From Tyzzerella sp. (GTDB lineage: Bacteria; Bacillota; Clostridia; Lachnospirales; Lachnospiraceae): 44,349 nucleotides of DNA. The notes below the pieces were generated by a model. The model saw nothing but the letters and a program-made list of their open reading frames with translations, was not told the DNA's origin and made no database searches. The translations under genes and the position numbers were made by a program. Positions 31,837 through 41,598 of this stretch are shown one piece after another (position 1 is the first letter of the stretch; each line of letters starts with the position of its first letter). The stretch is taken from contig JAFQDE010000018.1 of assembly GCA_017416155.1 (NCBI GenBank), forward strand, positions 1 through 44,349, written 5' to 3'.

Positions 31837-34800
31837 GAAAAAACAGCATTTTAAAAACAAGAAAAGGCAAGATAGGGGCAGCAGTTATAGCAATGGTTTT
31901 AGTAGTAGCTATGGCCATTGGATTGATACCAAACAATACAGCGAGTGTGCTTGCTGCTGATAAAGTATCTGATTATGGAACAGAGACAAAGTACACAGAG
32001 TCACTTGGCGACAATGCTTCTACAGAATACTCAGGACGTATCTGGACAGATAAATCCGTATATTCTGACAGCGTAACATTTGATTTGTTTACAGAAGAAG
32101 GTCAGGCACAGAAAACAGCGACAGTGAGTAAAGATGACGACTCAGATTTCTTGATTGCGTTTTCTGCACTCGGAACTACACAGTCAGTTTCCGGTCAGGC
32201 ACAGGCACCTGTTGACGTAGTCTTCGTAATTGACATGTCTGGTTCCATGAGACAGAACAGCATGGGCAACAAAACTCGTATGGGACGCACCATAGACGCA
32301 TTAAATACCGCTATCGAGACTCTTCTGGCAGGAAATGAAAACACAAGAATCGGTGTAGTTGCATTTAGCGGGGAAGCGCAGGTGTTGTTGGAACTAGATC
32401 ACTATACAAAGTTGAATAATCAGAACTTTTTCTCTACAAATTCACGCGAGACCAGTATTTATACACGCGCAGTAGGTGCTACAAAAGGAACAATTAACAA
32501 AACGATAACCACTTCTTCCGGAACTAATATCCAACGTGGTATTTTCGATGGAATGAATATGCTGGCAACGGAAGATGAGACAACGGCTAGTGTTGATGGA
32601 CAGACAATTCCAAGAACTCCTTCTGTAGTCATTTTATCTGATGGTGCTCCGACAATCGGTTCCGATTATCAGAGCTGGTGGGATTTGTCCGGAGACACAA
32701 AAGATTATGATTATGATACGGAAAGAGCTCTCTATGGTATGCAGGCCATTATGACAGCGTCCTATATGAAAGACGCCATAGACAGAAATTATAGATTGAC
32801 AGGAACAAATACAACAAAAGTATACACTATTGGAATGGGTATTGATTCGATTTCCGGTACTGCAGGGCAGATTGCGAGAATCACCATTGATCCGCTTAAC
32901 CATCTGAACGAGAACAATACTATCGCACAAACGGTTCGTAATGCTTGGAATACATACAACAATGGTGGAACACCTAGTTTAGGCGGGAATAGAAACAATT
33001 ATACATTCCGTCATCCAAACACAGGACATGATATTGACAGTATCGTATACAATGATGCTTATTACAGTGCAGATAACGCACAGGAAGTAGTGGATACCTT
33101 TGAAGCCATTGTTTCAAATATCACAATCAGTGCACCGCAGATTCCTACGGAAGTAAAAAATCCGAATGCAATTGATGCGGATGGTTATATTACATATACA
33201 GACCCGTTAGGCGAATATATGGAAGTAAAAGACGTAAAGGCAATCAGTTATGCGGGAACTGTATATACGAAAGAAAATAGTACAAAGACAGTTAAAACAG
33301 TCAGTGGAACAGAGACCACATATGAGTTTGCGGCAGCAGTTCACAGTGCAATTTACGGGGACCAAAATCTGAAAAACATCTTAATTACGGCAAAAGAAGA
33401 TGCGAACGGAATGGAAACGCTTACTATTAAAATTCCGGCATCCGTTATTCCTGTTCGAGTTAATACGGTAGTATTAAATGCAGACGGAACAGTGAAAACA
33501 CACACGAATAATGGCGCATATCCGGTACGCGTATTCTATACGGTAGGATTAAAGAACGGCATTATCGAAAACAGAGTGGTTAAAGTTGGAGATGGCGGTG
33601 TATCAGAAGAATATGTCTTGGAAAACTCTAATGCAGATGGTTCTGTAAACTTCTACAGCAACTTATTTACCGGGGAAAACGAAGTCATCGTTCTAGATAA
33701 TGGTATGGAAGTTCATAAGAAAGTTGGAAACGCAACGGTAGAGTTTGAACCATCTCATACCAATCCATTTTACTATATTATAGAAGATATGCCGATTTAC
33801 AAGGATGAGGCAGGGACAACGCAGGTTAGAGCTACAGAGGGAATCGACGAGGGAACGACTTATTATTACAAAAACACTTATTATCATGGTACTTCTGTTG
33901 AAGAAGAGCACTTGGCACGTACCGGCGCACAACTGTTAAAGACGGATATTATTGAAAAAGACGGTTATCTTTATCGTGCAAAAGGGTCTCCGCGCCTCAA
34001 CCGTATCATGGAATTTGAAGGTGAGAAGCTTGACAATCATACAGAGACAGCGGAAGATTTCTATGCACCGACATTTGCATACGCTTCGGGTAGCACAGAC
34101 CCATATGATGGTAGATTTGTAATCTATCTTGGAAATAACGGTGTGATTTCTGCGATGGCTGGTGGAAATCTCAAAATCAAAAAGGATGTGGTGATACCGG
34201 ATGGATTAAACCCATCTACAGCTGAATTTGAATTTACAGTTAATTTCAATGGCAGCAGTCAGGTAGACGGTACATATGCGTATAATGTATTAGATGCAAA
34301 TGAAGTTGTCCTGGAAAACAGAGGCGGCACAATCACAGATGGCGGAAAACTTAAATTAGCAGGCGGAGAAACAGCGATCATTCGAAACATTCCAAGAGAT
34401 ATTACTTATGAAGTAGTAGAGACTGAAGCAAATGCAAACGGATTCACAACAACTGTTTCAGGTGTGACAGGAACGATTGCAGCAGGAGAAACAAAAGAAG
34501 CAATCTTTACAAATACATATGCAGTGCAAACAGTTATCGTTGGTGCAAGTGATGGCTTCCGAGTATCAAAGACATTAACCGGCAGACACTGGAATGAAGA
34601 TGCATTTACGTTCATCTTAGAAAGTGTAAGTTCAGATGCACCGATGCCAAGCGGAAGTACAAATGGAGTGAAGGAGATTACCATTCAAGAAGAGGCCAAT
34701 GATGATTATCAAGTAAATACACCTATAGAAAAAGCGTTTGGTAATATCGAATACAATAAACCTGGCACATATGTTTATACAATTGCAGAAAAGATGCCGG

Positions 34801-37800
34801 CATCGGCAACAGAGTATCTTCCGGGTATATCATATTCAGGTGCAATTTACAGAATTGAAGTTGTTGTAACAGATAATGGTGCAGGCCAATTAGAAGCAAC
34901 GACAACCATGATTCGTACAAATGGTGACGACGGAGCATTAGATAACAGTACATTGCCGGATAACAGTGAAATCGCAGCGTTTGTAAACGATTACGACGCA
35001 CAGAGTACTGCGTGGACACCGGTCGGAACAAAGCATTATGAGGATTTATCAGGAAGCAATCCGATGACAGCACGCATGTTCCAGTTTAGAATCAGACCAA
35101 TCGGCGCGAACGCAGCGGATGCACCGATGCCGACAGGCTCATCAGGAACAGGCGTTGACAGATATTACGACTCTAATAATATCGGCACAGAGATTGCTTA
35201 TCCGCAAATTGTATTTGAACACAGACATGCAACCACAGGCGGAACAACCTATACATATGAATTTTCAGAAGTAAATACAAACAAACCGGGTGTTACATAT
35301 GATGATTCTACTTATACAGTAACAGTTGTTGCAAAACTTGACAGCACAACAAATGCAGTGCAGTTGGAAGTAAGTTATGTGAAAGATCATGCCAGCGGAA
35401 CTTACAGTCGTGTGGAATTCTCGAATAAGTACAAAGCAACATCTGTAACGGCAGACATTGTTGGAAGTAAGACTTTAACAGGAATTACGCCTGCAAATGC
35501 AGATGATTTCAAAGTAAAAATTGAAGCGGCGGATGACGCAACAAAGACTGTTCTTGCAACAGCGGATACAGTTGATATACCGGATTCCGTAATTAACAAA
35601 GCAAATACATTTATCATAGCAGATGATTTGGAATTCACAAAACCGGGAACATATGTATTTAACGTAAGCGAAGTAAATGCAGGCAAAACTATTGAGGGTA
35701 TTACTTATGACTCACATACAGAAGTCGTAACAGTGATTGTTAGCGATAATGGCGGAGCACTTATCGTAGATAGCATTACTTATAGCAATGGAAGTGTAGA
35801 AAATGCGGCATTTGCTAACACATACAAATCTGCATTTACAGGTACACCAATTAGTTTGGCAGGAACAAAGAGTTTAACCGGACGTGATATATTAGAAGGT
35901 GAGTTCTGGTTTGCAGTTGTGCCACAGGGAAATGCACCGGCAGGAAGAGCAAGTATTGTATCTGCAACAACTGATGGGAAAATTCAACTGCTTACAGATG
36001 TAATCTTTACATCTGTAGGAACTTATGAATACTGGTTCTATGAACACATTCCAACAACAGCAGTCAATAACATTCAAAATGGTGTAACATATGACACTAC
36101 TGTTTATAAATATGTGATAGAAGTAGAAGATAACTGGGACGGAACTATTGAAGTGAAGTCACAAAAGCTTTACAAGGCAGACGGAACAAGAGATGCACAA
36201 GGAAACGTATCTGTAGCAGCGGGAACTTGGGGAAGGGAGTTGACAGGTAGTGACAAAGAGGTTGTGTTTAAAAATAAATATACAACAGAATCGTTATCAC
36301 TTGTTGTTCCGACACTTCAGAAGGTACTTGAAGGATATAGAAAAGAAGGCTTAAAAGAAAATGAGTTCCAATTTACCATGAGTGTGAAGGCTACTACATC
36401 AAAAGGAGCACAGATTTCGGAAGCAGAGTTGGATGACTATATTACTTTGAATAATCAGGTACAAGATGCAACAAAGGGACTTTTAGGCACAGTTTCCAAC
36501 ACAGCAGACGGAAGCATCCGGTTTGGATCAGTAGCATTCCGCAAACCGGGACATTATATTATTACATTTGAAGAAGTAATACCATCAGACAGTAATAAGG
36601 TAAAAGGTGTAACTTATACAGAACAAAAATTGGTAGCTGAATTCAATGTTACAGATAATGGACTTGGACAATTAGTGGCAGAACTACAGAATCTCCACGG
36701 AAATTATCAGTTTACAAACACTTATGTGTCAATGGGAACGGTTCAATTGACAATTGAGAAGATTCTCACAGGTCGTGAGTGGAAAGACACAGACGAATTC
36801 CAGGCAGAGGTTGTAATTCTTGACCCAACAACACAGGAAGCAGTAGATGCAGGAGAAATCGTATTCCCTTCTGACGCTGACGGAATTCAAAAAGTTACAC
36901 TTACAAAAGCTAAGAAGTCTGTGACATCGCCGAAAATCGAGATTCTCAAACCAGGAACCTATAAGTTTGTAGTGCGTGAAGTGACAGGAAGCATTCCTGG
37001 TGTAAATTATGATTCTACAAGATATGACGTAATTACAACAGCGACAGATAATGCGGATGGCACATTGACAATTGTAACAAATATTACAGACAATAAGATT
37101 ACATTTACGAATGTTTACGATGCACAGTCTACGGTATTGTCAGGACACGACAATCTTTGGGTTGAAAAAGAATTTACAGGTCGCGAAGGTGACAAGTGGT
37201 TAGATACAGATGTATTTACATTCACTTTGGCACCGGCAAATGCAGCAACAGAAAAAGCTGTGACAGATAATGATGTTGAATTTACATCAACAACCTTAGA
37301 AGTAACAAATGCAAACAAAGCACATGCGCACTTTGGTGCAATTACATTCCATAAAACAGGAATATATACATTTACGGTTACGGAAGCTGCAAGTACAAAA
37401 CCATACATTGTACATGATAAGGATAAAGATCGCACAGTTATCGTAGAAGTGAAAGATGATGGAGAGGGCAATCTGGTTGCCACATTGGCAGCAAACAGTG
37501 AGGCTCTCAAATTCACAAACACGTATATTGCGGAAGACGTTACCTTAGAAGGTGCGACGAGCTTAAAGGTAGAGAAAGTTCTCACAGGACGCAATTGGTT
37601 TGACAGTGACTCTTTCCGATTTACATTAAAAGCAGAGACTGAAGACGAAGTAAAGGAAATCGATTCTATCTCTACAAGTAAGGCAGTTGAAAAAGGCTAT
37701 GTAGTACTGCCAAGCAATGCTAACGGAATCATAATTACAAAAGCAGACTTAAGTGGTAATGCCTATACAAAAGCATTTGGAGATATTGTCTTCAAGGAGA

Positions 37801-40361
37801 CAGGAACATATCAATTCCGAATCAAAGAAACAAAAGGCAATATCGACAATGTGAAATATGATTCGCACGAATGCATAGTGACTGTTGTGGTAACAGACGA
37901 CAATGAGGGACATTTGGTAGCAACACCATCTTATTCCGGCAGTAAAGTATTTGAAAACATATATACACCAGACCCTGTAACAGCTACATTGACAGGAGTA
38001 AAGGTATTAAACGGACGTGATTTGAAAGCGGGCGAATTCAGATTCCACATTGAAGTGGCAGCCGGTTCTGCAGCAAACACACCATTGCCGGCAACAAGGA
38101 CAATTGCAAATGATGCAGACGGAATTGTTAAATTTGCAACTATGACATATGCAAAAGCTGGAACTTATAAGTACACCATTTCTGAAATCAAAGGACATCT
38201 TGCAGGTGTGACATATGATGAAGTGGCAGTACAGGCAATTGTCAAAGTAACATACGATGACACAACAGGTCTTCTGACACCGGTGGTTTCTTACGAGAAG
38301 GGAACTGTTGGTACTAAGTTTGAGTTCGTAAATACGTATTCAACAAAACCGGTTGGAGTGACAGATATTAATGCACTTAAAACAGTATCAACTACACATG
38401 GAGCAGGGTATGACTTGAATGGAAATGATTTCCGATTTGAGATTGAACCATCTGCAAGCAATCCACAATCTGATCCAATGAAGAGAGGATTTGTATATAA
38501 TGACACACATGGTATTATAACAATCTTTGATGGTGTGGTATATACGGAAAAAGGAACATATGTATACACAGTTCACGAAGTAGATGGAAATCGTGCGGGT
38601 ATCACATATGACGATTCCGTATACACGATTACGGTGAAGGTAACGGATGATAATTCTGTGGCGAAATTGAGTGCTACTATCAGCATTACAAAGACAAAAG
38701 GCGGCAAGACCACAAATGTGAATGAGATTGAATTTAATAACGAATATGATGCACAATCAGCAACAGCAGTTATTCACGGTCACAAGACATTGGAAAGTGA
38801 ACATAAAAACTTGGAAGCAGGCGAATTCCAATTTGAAATCACCGCAGTTACAGCGGGAGCTCCAATGCCGGCAGATACCGTAGTGACAAACGCAGAGACA
38901 GGACTCTTCCAATTTGATGTAATTACTTATAATAGAGTAGGAGAATACAAGTACAAAGTTCGCGAATTAATTCCTGCAGCAGCAGTAAACAATACATTAA
39001 ATGGAAAAACTTATGATTCAAGAGAGTATACAGTAACTGTAAACGTTGAGAACGATCAAACTGCAGGGGCATTGAAAGCAACGGTAGTTGGGGTTGTAGA
39101 TACTAGTAACAATCCTATAATCATATTTAAGAATGGTTATGTTCCAAATAAGGTTGTTTTAGAAGGTAAAACAGCAATTCAAGGAAAGAAAACATTAACC
39201 GGTCGTGATATGAACGCGAGGGAATTTAAGTTTGAACTTACAGCAATCACGACAGGAGCGCCGATGCCTTCCAATGCGGCAAATGGAGTTGCAACTGCAG
39301 AAAACAGCGGAAAGGGAGCAGAAAGTGCATTTGCATTTGAAGCAATTACATTTACAAAAGCAGGAGAATATTTGTACAACATTACAGAGAAGGCTATGGG
39401 TAAAGGTGGTGTAACATACGACACTACAAACTATGTGGCAAAGGTTGTTGTGACGGATAAGGGTTACGATGGACAGTTAGACGCAAAAGTCACTTATTAC
39501 AAAGATAATGGTGAAACGGCACTCGAATTCAATAACTTTTACAAGGCAGACCCTGTTGGATTAATTCTTGGCTTGACGAAGAGATTAAATGGGCGCGAAT
39601 TAAATAGAGGTGAATTCACATTTACAATCAAGGCCATTACAGCAAATGCTCCAATGCCAATGGATGAAGATGGTAAAATAGCAGATACCTCAACAAATAC
39701 AGATTCCGGAGAAGTTAACTTTGCTGAAATTATATACAACAAAGCAGGAACTTATGAGTACGAGATCTCTGAAGTAAAAGGCTCTGTACCGGGAGTAACT
39801 TACGATGAGAGTGTATATAAGATTACGGTAATTGTAACGGATAATCTGGAAGGAAACTTGGAGGCAAAAGCAGAAGGCATTGACAATCTGGTATTTACAA
39901 ATATTTACAAAGCTGCGCCTACAACTGCACAAATTAAAGCAATCAAGAAGTTGACCGGTCGTGATTTAAAAGCGGGCGAATTCAGATTCATCTTAGAAGA
40001 TAAAGATGGCAATAAGATTTATGCAGTAAACACAGCAGATGGAGCAATCATATTTGAAGATATTACTTATACGGAAGCAGGAACATACACATATAAGTTG
40101 TATGAAGAAAAGGGCGATGCAAAGCATGTGAAATATGATGATACAGTTTACACCGTTACAGTAGTGGTGGAAGATGACCTTAATGGTTCTCTCCGTGTAA
40201 ACAGTGAACTTAACGCAGACAACTTTGCATTCAACAATGCTTATGAGAAACCGACAGTGATTCAAACAGGTGATTCAACAATGATCTTTGCAATGATGGC
40301 AATGCTTGTATTATCAGCAGGATACATTGTAGCGTCTATTTCAAAGGCACGCAGAAGATAA
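31833..40361 (+). CDS. Giant VWA and pilin-isopeptide repeat surface protein
   Basis: This 2,842-residue protein is probably a long surface fibre or adhesin. It has a signal peptide (1-41, ending SVLA). The VWA domain (about 115-430) has a complete MIDAS: DMSGS at D134, T231 and D270. A linking region reaches about 775, then one Cna-like module. Fourteen modules of about 135 residues follow (about 900-2805), resembling streptococcal FctA/Spy0128 pilin domains. Most start K-x-L-x-GR, contain a Glu near YTISE and end F-x-N-x-Y: the Lys, Glu and Asn of self-formed isopeptide bonds. The end is Q2811-TGD, a membrane helix and RRR, a sorting-like signal lacking LP. No sortase gene is in the window. 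The start is ATG 31833 with GGAGG upstream; an earlier in-frame ATG at 31806 lies within the preceding gene. Confidence 0.93.
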   Translation: MRKNSILKTRKGKIGAAVIAMVLVVAMAIGLIPNNTASVLAADKVSDYGTETKYTESLGDNASTEYSGRIWTDKSVYSDSVTFDLFTEEGQAQKTATVSKDDDSDFLIAFSALGTTQSVSGQAQAPVDVVFVIDMSGSMRQNSMGNKTRMGRTIDALNTAIETLLAGNENTRIGVVAFSGEAQVLLELDHYTKLNNQNFFSTNSRETSIYTRAVGATKGTINKTITTSSGTNIQRGIFDGMNMLATEDETTASVDGQTIPRTPSVVILSDGAPTIGSDYQSWWDLSGDTKDYDYDTERALYGMQAIMTASYMKDAIDRNYRLTGTNTTKVYTIGMGIDSISGTAGQIARITIDPLNHLNENNTIAQTVRNAWNTYNNGGTPSLGGNRNNYTFRHPNTGHDIDSIVYNDAYYSADNAQEVVDTFEAIVSNITISAPQIPTEVKNPNAIDADGYITYTDPLGEYMEVKDVKAISYAGTVYTKENSTKTVKTVSGTETTYEFAAAVHSAIYGDQNLKNILITAKEDANGMETLTIKIPASVIPVRVNTVVLNADGTVKTHTNNGAYPVRVFYTVGLKNGIIENRVVKVGDGGVSEEYVLENSNADGSVNFYSNLFTGENEVIVLDNGMEVHKKVGNATVEFEPSHTNPFYYIIEDMPIYKDEAGTTQVRATEGIDEGTTYYYKNTYYHGTSVEEEHLARTGAQLLKTDIIEKDGYLYRAKGSPRLNRIMEFEGEKLDNHTETAEDFYAPTFAYASGSTDPYDGRFVIYLGNNGVISAMAGGNLKIKKDVVIPDGLNPSTAEFEFTVNFNGSSQVDGTYAYNVLDANEVVLENRGGTITDGGKLKLAGGETAIIRNIPRDITYEVVETEANANGFTTTVSGVTGTIAAGETKEAIFTNTYAVQTVIVGASDGFRVSKTLTGRHWNEDAFTFILESVSSDAPMPSGSTNGVKEITIQEEANDDYQVNTPIEKAFGNIEYNKPGTYVYTIAEKMPASATEYLPGISYSGAIYRIEVVVTDNGAGQLEATTTMIRTNGDDGALDNSTLPDNSEIAAFVNDYDAQSTAWTPVGTKHYEDLSGSNPMTARMFQFRIRPIGANAADAPMPTGSSGTGVDRYYDSNNIGTEIAYPQIVFEHRHATTGGTTYTYEFSEVNTNKPGVTYDDSTYTVTVVAKLDSTTNAVQLEVSYVKDHASGTYSRVEFSNKYKATSVTADIVGSKTLTGITPANADDFKVKIEAADDATKTVLATADTVDIPDSVINKANTFIIADDLEFTKPGTYVFNVSEVNAGKTIEGITYDSHTEVVTVIVSDNGGALIVDSITYSNGSVENAAFANTYKSAFTGTPISLAGTKSLTGRDILEGEFWFAVVPQGNAPAGRASIVSATTDGKIQLLTDVIFTSVGTYEYWFYEHIPTTAVNNIQNGVTYDTTVYKYVIEVEDNWDGTIEVKSQKLYKADGTRDAQGNVSVAAGTWGRELTGSDKEVVFKNKYTTESLSLVVPTLQKVLEGYRKEGLKENEFQFTMSVKATTSKGAQISEAELDDYITLNNQVQDATKGLLGTVSNTADGSIRFGSVAFRKPGHYIITFEEVIPSDSNKVKGVTYTEQKLVAEFNVTDNGLGQLVAELQNLHGNYQFTNTYVSMGTVQLTIEKILTGREWKDTDEFQAEVVILDPTTQEAVDAGEIVFPSDADGIQKVTLTKAKKSVTSPKIEILKPGTYKFVVREVTGSIPGVNYDSTRYDVITTATDNADGTLTIVTNITDNKITFTNVYDAQSTVLSGHDNLWVEKEFTGREGDKWLDTDVFTFTLAPANAATEKAVTDNDVEFTSTTLEVTNANKAHAHFGAITFHKTGIYTFTVTEAASTKPYIVHDKDKDRTVIVEVKDDGEGNLVATLAANSEALKFTNTYIAEDVTLEGATSLKVEKVLTGRNWFDSDSFRFTLKAETEDEVKEIDSISTSKAVEKGYVVLPSNANGIIITKADLSGNAYTKAFGDIVFKETGTYQFRIKETKGNIDNVKYDSHECIVTVVVTDDNEGHLVATPSYSGSKVFENIYTPDPVTATLTGVKVLNGRDLKAGEFRFHIEVAAGSAANTPLPATRTIANDADGIVKFATMTYAKAGTYKYTISEIKGHLAGVTYDEVAVQAIVKVTYDDTTGLLTPVVSYEKGTVGTKFEFVNTYSTKPVGVTDINALKTVSTTHGAGYDLNGNDFRFEIEPSASNPQSDPMKRGFVYNDTHGIITIFDGVVYTEKGTYVYTVHEVDGNRAGITYDDSVYTITVKVTDDNSVAKLSATISITKTKGGKTTNVNEIEFNNEYDAQSATAVIHGHKTLESEHKNLEAGEFQFEITAVTAGAPMPADTVVTNAETGLFQFDVITYNRVGEYKYKVRELIPAAAVNNTLNGKTYDSREYTVTVNVENDQTAGALKATVVGVVDTSNNPIIIFKNGYVPNKVVLEGKTAIQGKKTLTGRDMNAREFKFELTAITTGAPMPSNAANGVATAENSGKGAESAFAFEAITFTKAGEYLYNITEKAMGKGGVTYDTTNYVAKVVVTDKGYDGQLDAKVTYYKDNGETALEFNNFYKADPVGLILGLTKRLNGRELNRGEFTFTIKAITANAPMPMDEDGKIADTSTNTDSGEVNFAEIIYNKAGTYEYEISEVKGSVPGVTYDESVYKITVIVTDNLEGNLEAKAEGIDNLVFTNIYKAAPTTAQIKAIKKLTGRDLKAGEFRFILEDKDGNKIYAVNTADGAIIFEDITYTEAGTYTYKLYEEKGDAKHVKYDDTVYTVTVVVEDDLNGSLRVNSELNADNFAFNNAYEKPTVIQTGDSTMIFAMMAMLVLSAGYIVASISKARRR
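38016..38045 (+). repeat. 30-bp direct repeat, copy A (within the adhesin gene)
   Basis: CGTGATTTGAAAGCGGGCGA continues as ATTCAGATTC and encodes GRDLKAGEFRF. It matches 39960-39989 with 29 of 30 bases, 1,944 bp (648 codons) away and in the same frame. Confidence 0.85.
39960..39989 (+). repeat. 30-bp direct repeat, copy B (within the adhesin gene)
   Basis: This is the second copy of the repeat at 38016, differing at one base (TTTAAAAG versus TTTGAAAG). Recombination between the copies would remove five modules in frame. Confidence 0.85.
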
Positions 40362-40396
40362 TATAGAATTGTAAATGCATAGATACAAAGTAAATT

Positions 40397-40426
40397 GGTC
40401 GGGGTTCTTCGGAACCTCGGCCTTTT
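40397..40426 (+). terminator. Terminator of the adhesin operon
   Basis: GGTCGGGGTTC (40397-40407) pairs with GGAACCTCGGCC (40411-40422), with two G-T pairs, followed by TTTT. Confidence 0.85.
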
Positions 40427-40447
40427 CGTATAAAAATACTGATTCGC

Positions 40448-40476
40448 TTGAAAGATCAAGAAATACATGATATAGT
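40448..40476 (+). promoter_or_regulatory. Candidate promoter of the HTH/ATPase/STAS gene
   Basis: TTGAAA (40448-40453), a 17-bp spacer and TATAGT (40471-40476) lie 60 bp ahead of the start. A second TATAGT at 40513-40518 behind GGAAATTCTAG is an alternative. Confidence 0.55.
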
Positions 40477-40499
40477 TGAAATATAGAAAATTAAAGTTC

Positions 40500-40518
40500 G
40501 GAAATTCTAGAATATAGT
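40500..40518 (+). promoter_or_regulatory. GGAAATTCTAG motif, copy 1
   Basis: GGAAATTCTAG (40500-40510) is followed by a -10-like TATAGT (40513-40518). The same 11 bases occur before the citrate synthase -10 box at 41611-41621. In this copy ATTCTAGAAT (40504-40513) is a perfect palindrome. Confidence 0.45.
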
Positions 40519-40538
40519 TACAACAAAAAGGAGCAATT

Positions 40539-41585
40539 ATGTCATTTCAAGAAGAAAAACGAGAACTTATTAAACGTTACATGTTGGAAAAGATTCGCTT
40601 AGATGATGTGGAATTCATTCAAAAGACAACCTATAATTTTCAAATATCAGTTACAACGGTAAAGCGTTATATACAAGAATGTTTGCAAAAAAATATAATT
40701 TTTGCAGATATAAGTGCAGAGTGCGGATATCGATTAAAGAAGGGAGAATATTTTTTTCAATACGCTATAAAAGATGGTTTGGATGAGGACGCAATTTATT
40801 ATGACGATATTTCTCCGTTATTGCAGAATGTTTCAAATGAGTCAAAGCGTATTTGGAGATATGCTTTTATGGAAATGATGAACAATGCTATCGAGCATTC
40901 CAGATGTGAGAGTATATATTGCCGCGTTGTAATAGATGATCTTTATACAGAGATTACGATTACGGATGATGGAGTTGGTATTTTCAAACATGTGCAGAAT
41001 TATTTAACACAACAGTTAGGTAGGAAAGCGACATATCAGGATGCATTGACAGAATTGTATAAAGGTAAATTGACGACAGCGCAGCAAAATCATTCCGGAG
41101 AAGGTATTTTTTTTAGTTCTAAGGCTTTGGATGAATTTGCCATTTGGTCTGACAACACGGTTTATGTTCAGCGCGTATTAGAGAGAGCCAAATTTATACA
41201 AGACCATCTGATTGCATATTATACAAGATTAAAACATATTGGAACAGCAGTCATGATGAAATTGGAGAATCGAACAAGCAGAGTGCTGAGGGAGGTGTTT
41301 GACATGTATTCTACAATAGATGATGGATTTGTTAAGACAAGAATTCCAATTAAGGAGGTATGTCAAGAAGGTGAGCCGATTGCCCGGTCTCAGGCTAGGA
41401 AAATTTTATATAGATTAGAACAGTTCCGGACAGTAGAATTGGATTTTGGCGGAGTTGATTTTATGGGACAGGGATTTGCAGATGAGGTGTTCCGTGTGTT
41501 TAAAACCCGGTATCCTGAGATACAAATTATTGCATTGAACGCATGTCCCGATATTTTGAGAATGATAAAACACGTGCAGAGATAA
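40539..41585 (+). CDS. HTH, histidine-kinase-like ATPase and STAS-like (DUF4325) regulator
   Basis: The 348-residue protein combines three parts. Residues 1-65 look like a helix-turn-helix (QISVTTVKRYIQECLQK). Residues 85-205 hold a GHKL ATPase with N-box FMEMMNNAIEHS, DDGVGIF and HSGEGIFFSS, but no His phosphoacceptor region. Residues 270-345 resemble DUF4325, a STAS-like domain (VELDFGGVDFMGQGFADEVF). The combination recalls anti-sigma kinase and antagonist pairs fused into one chain with a DNA-binding head. It may be a soluble transcription or partner-switching regulator; its target is unknown. It has its own promoter and an AAGGAG site. Confidence 0.82.
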   Translation: MSFQEEKRELIKRYMLEKIRLDDVEFIQKTTYNFQISVTTVKRYIQECLQKNIIFADISAECGYRLKKGEYFFQYAIKDGLDEDAIYYDDISPLLQNVSNESKRIWRYAFMEMMNNAIEHSRCESIYCRVVIDDLYTEITITDDGVGIFKHVQNYLTQQLGRKATYQDALTELYKGKLTTAQQNHSGEGIFFSSKALDEFAIWSDNTVYVQRVLERAKFIQDHLIAYYTRLKHIGTAVMMKLENRTSRVLREVFDMYSTIDDGFVKTRIPIKEVCQEGEPIARSQARKILYRLEQFRTVELDFGGVDFMGQGFADEVFRVFKTRYPEIQIIALNACPDILRMIKHVQR

Positions 41586-41598
41586 CGCGATTTTTTCA

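Larger units (their letters stand above)
34535..40247 (+). repeat. Fourteen divergent FctA-type isopeptide modules
   Basis: Module boundaries were read from the closing F-x-N-x-Y motif, for example FVNDY, FSNKY, FANTY, FKNKY, FTNTY, FTNVY, FENIY, FVNTY, FNNEY, FKNGY, FNNFY, FTNIY and FNNAY. Each unit is about 110-155 residues. Sequence identity between units is low except at the strand motifs, so the array is old; two units share a nearly identical 30-bp DNA stretch. Confidence 0.8.

Noticed and set aside
34535-40247. CRISPR or satellite-type repeat array
   Set aside because: Repetition is at protein-module level in one open frame with divergent DNA; no short identical repeats with regular spacers exist.
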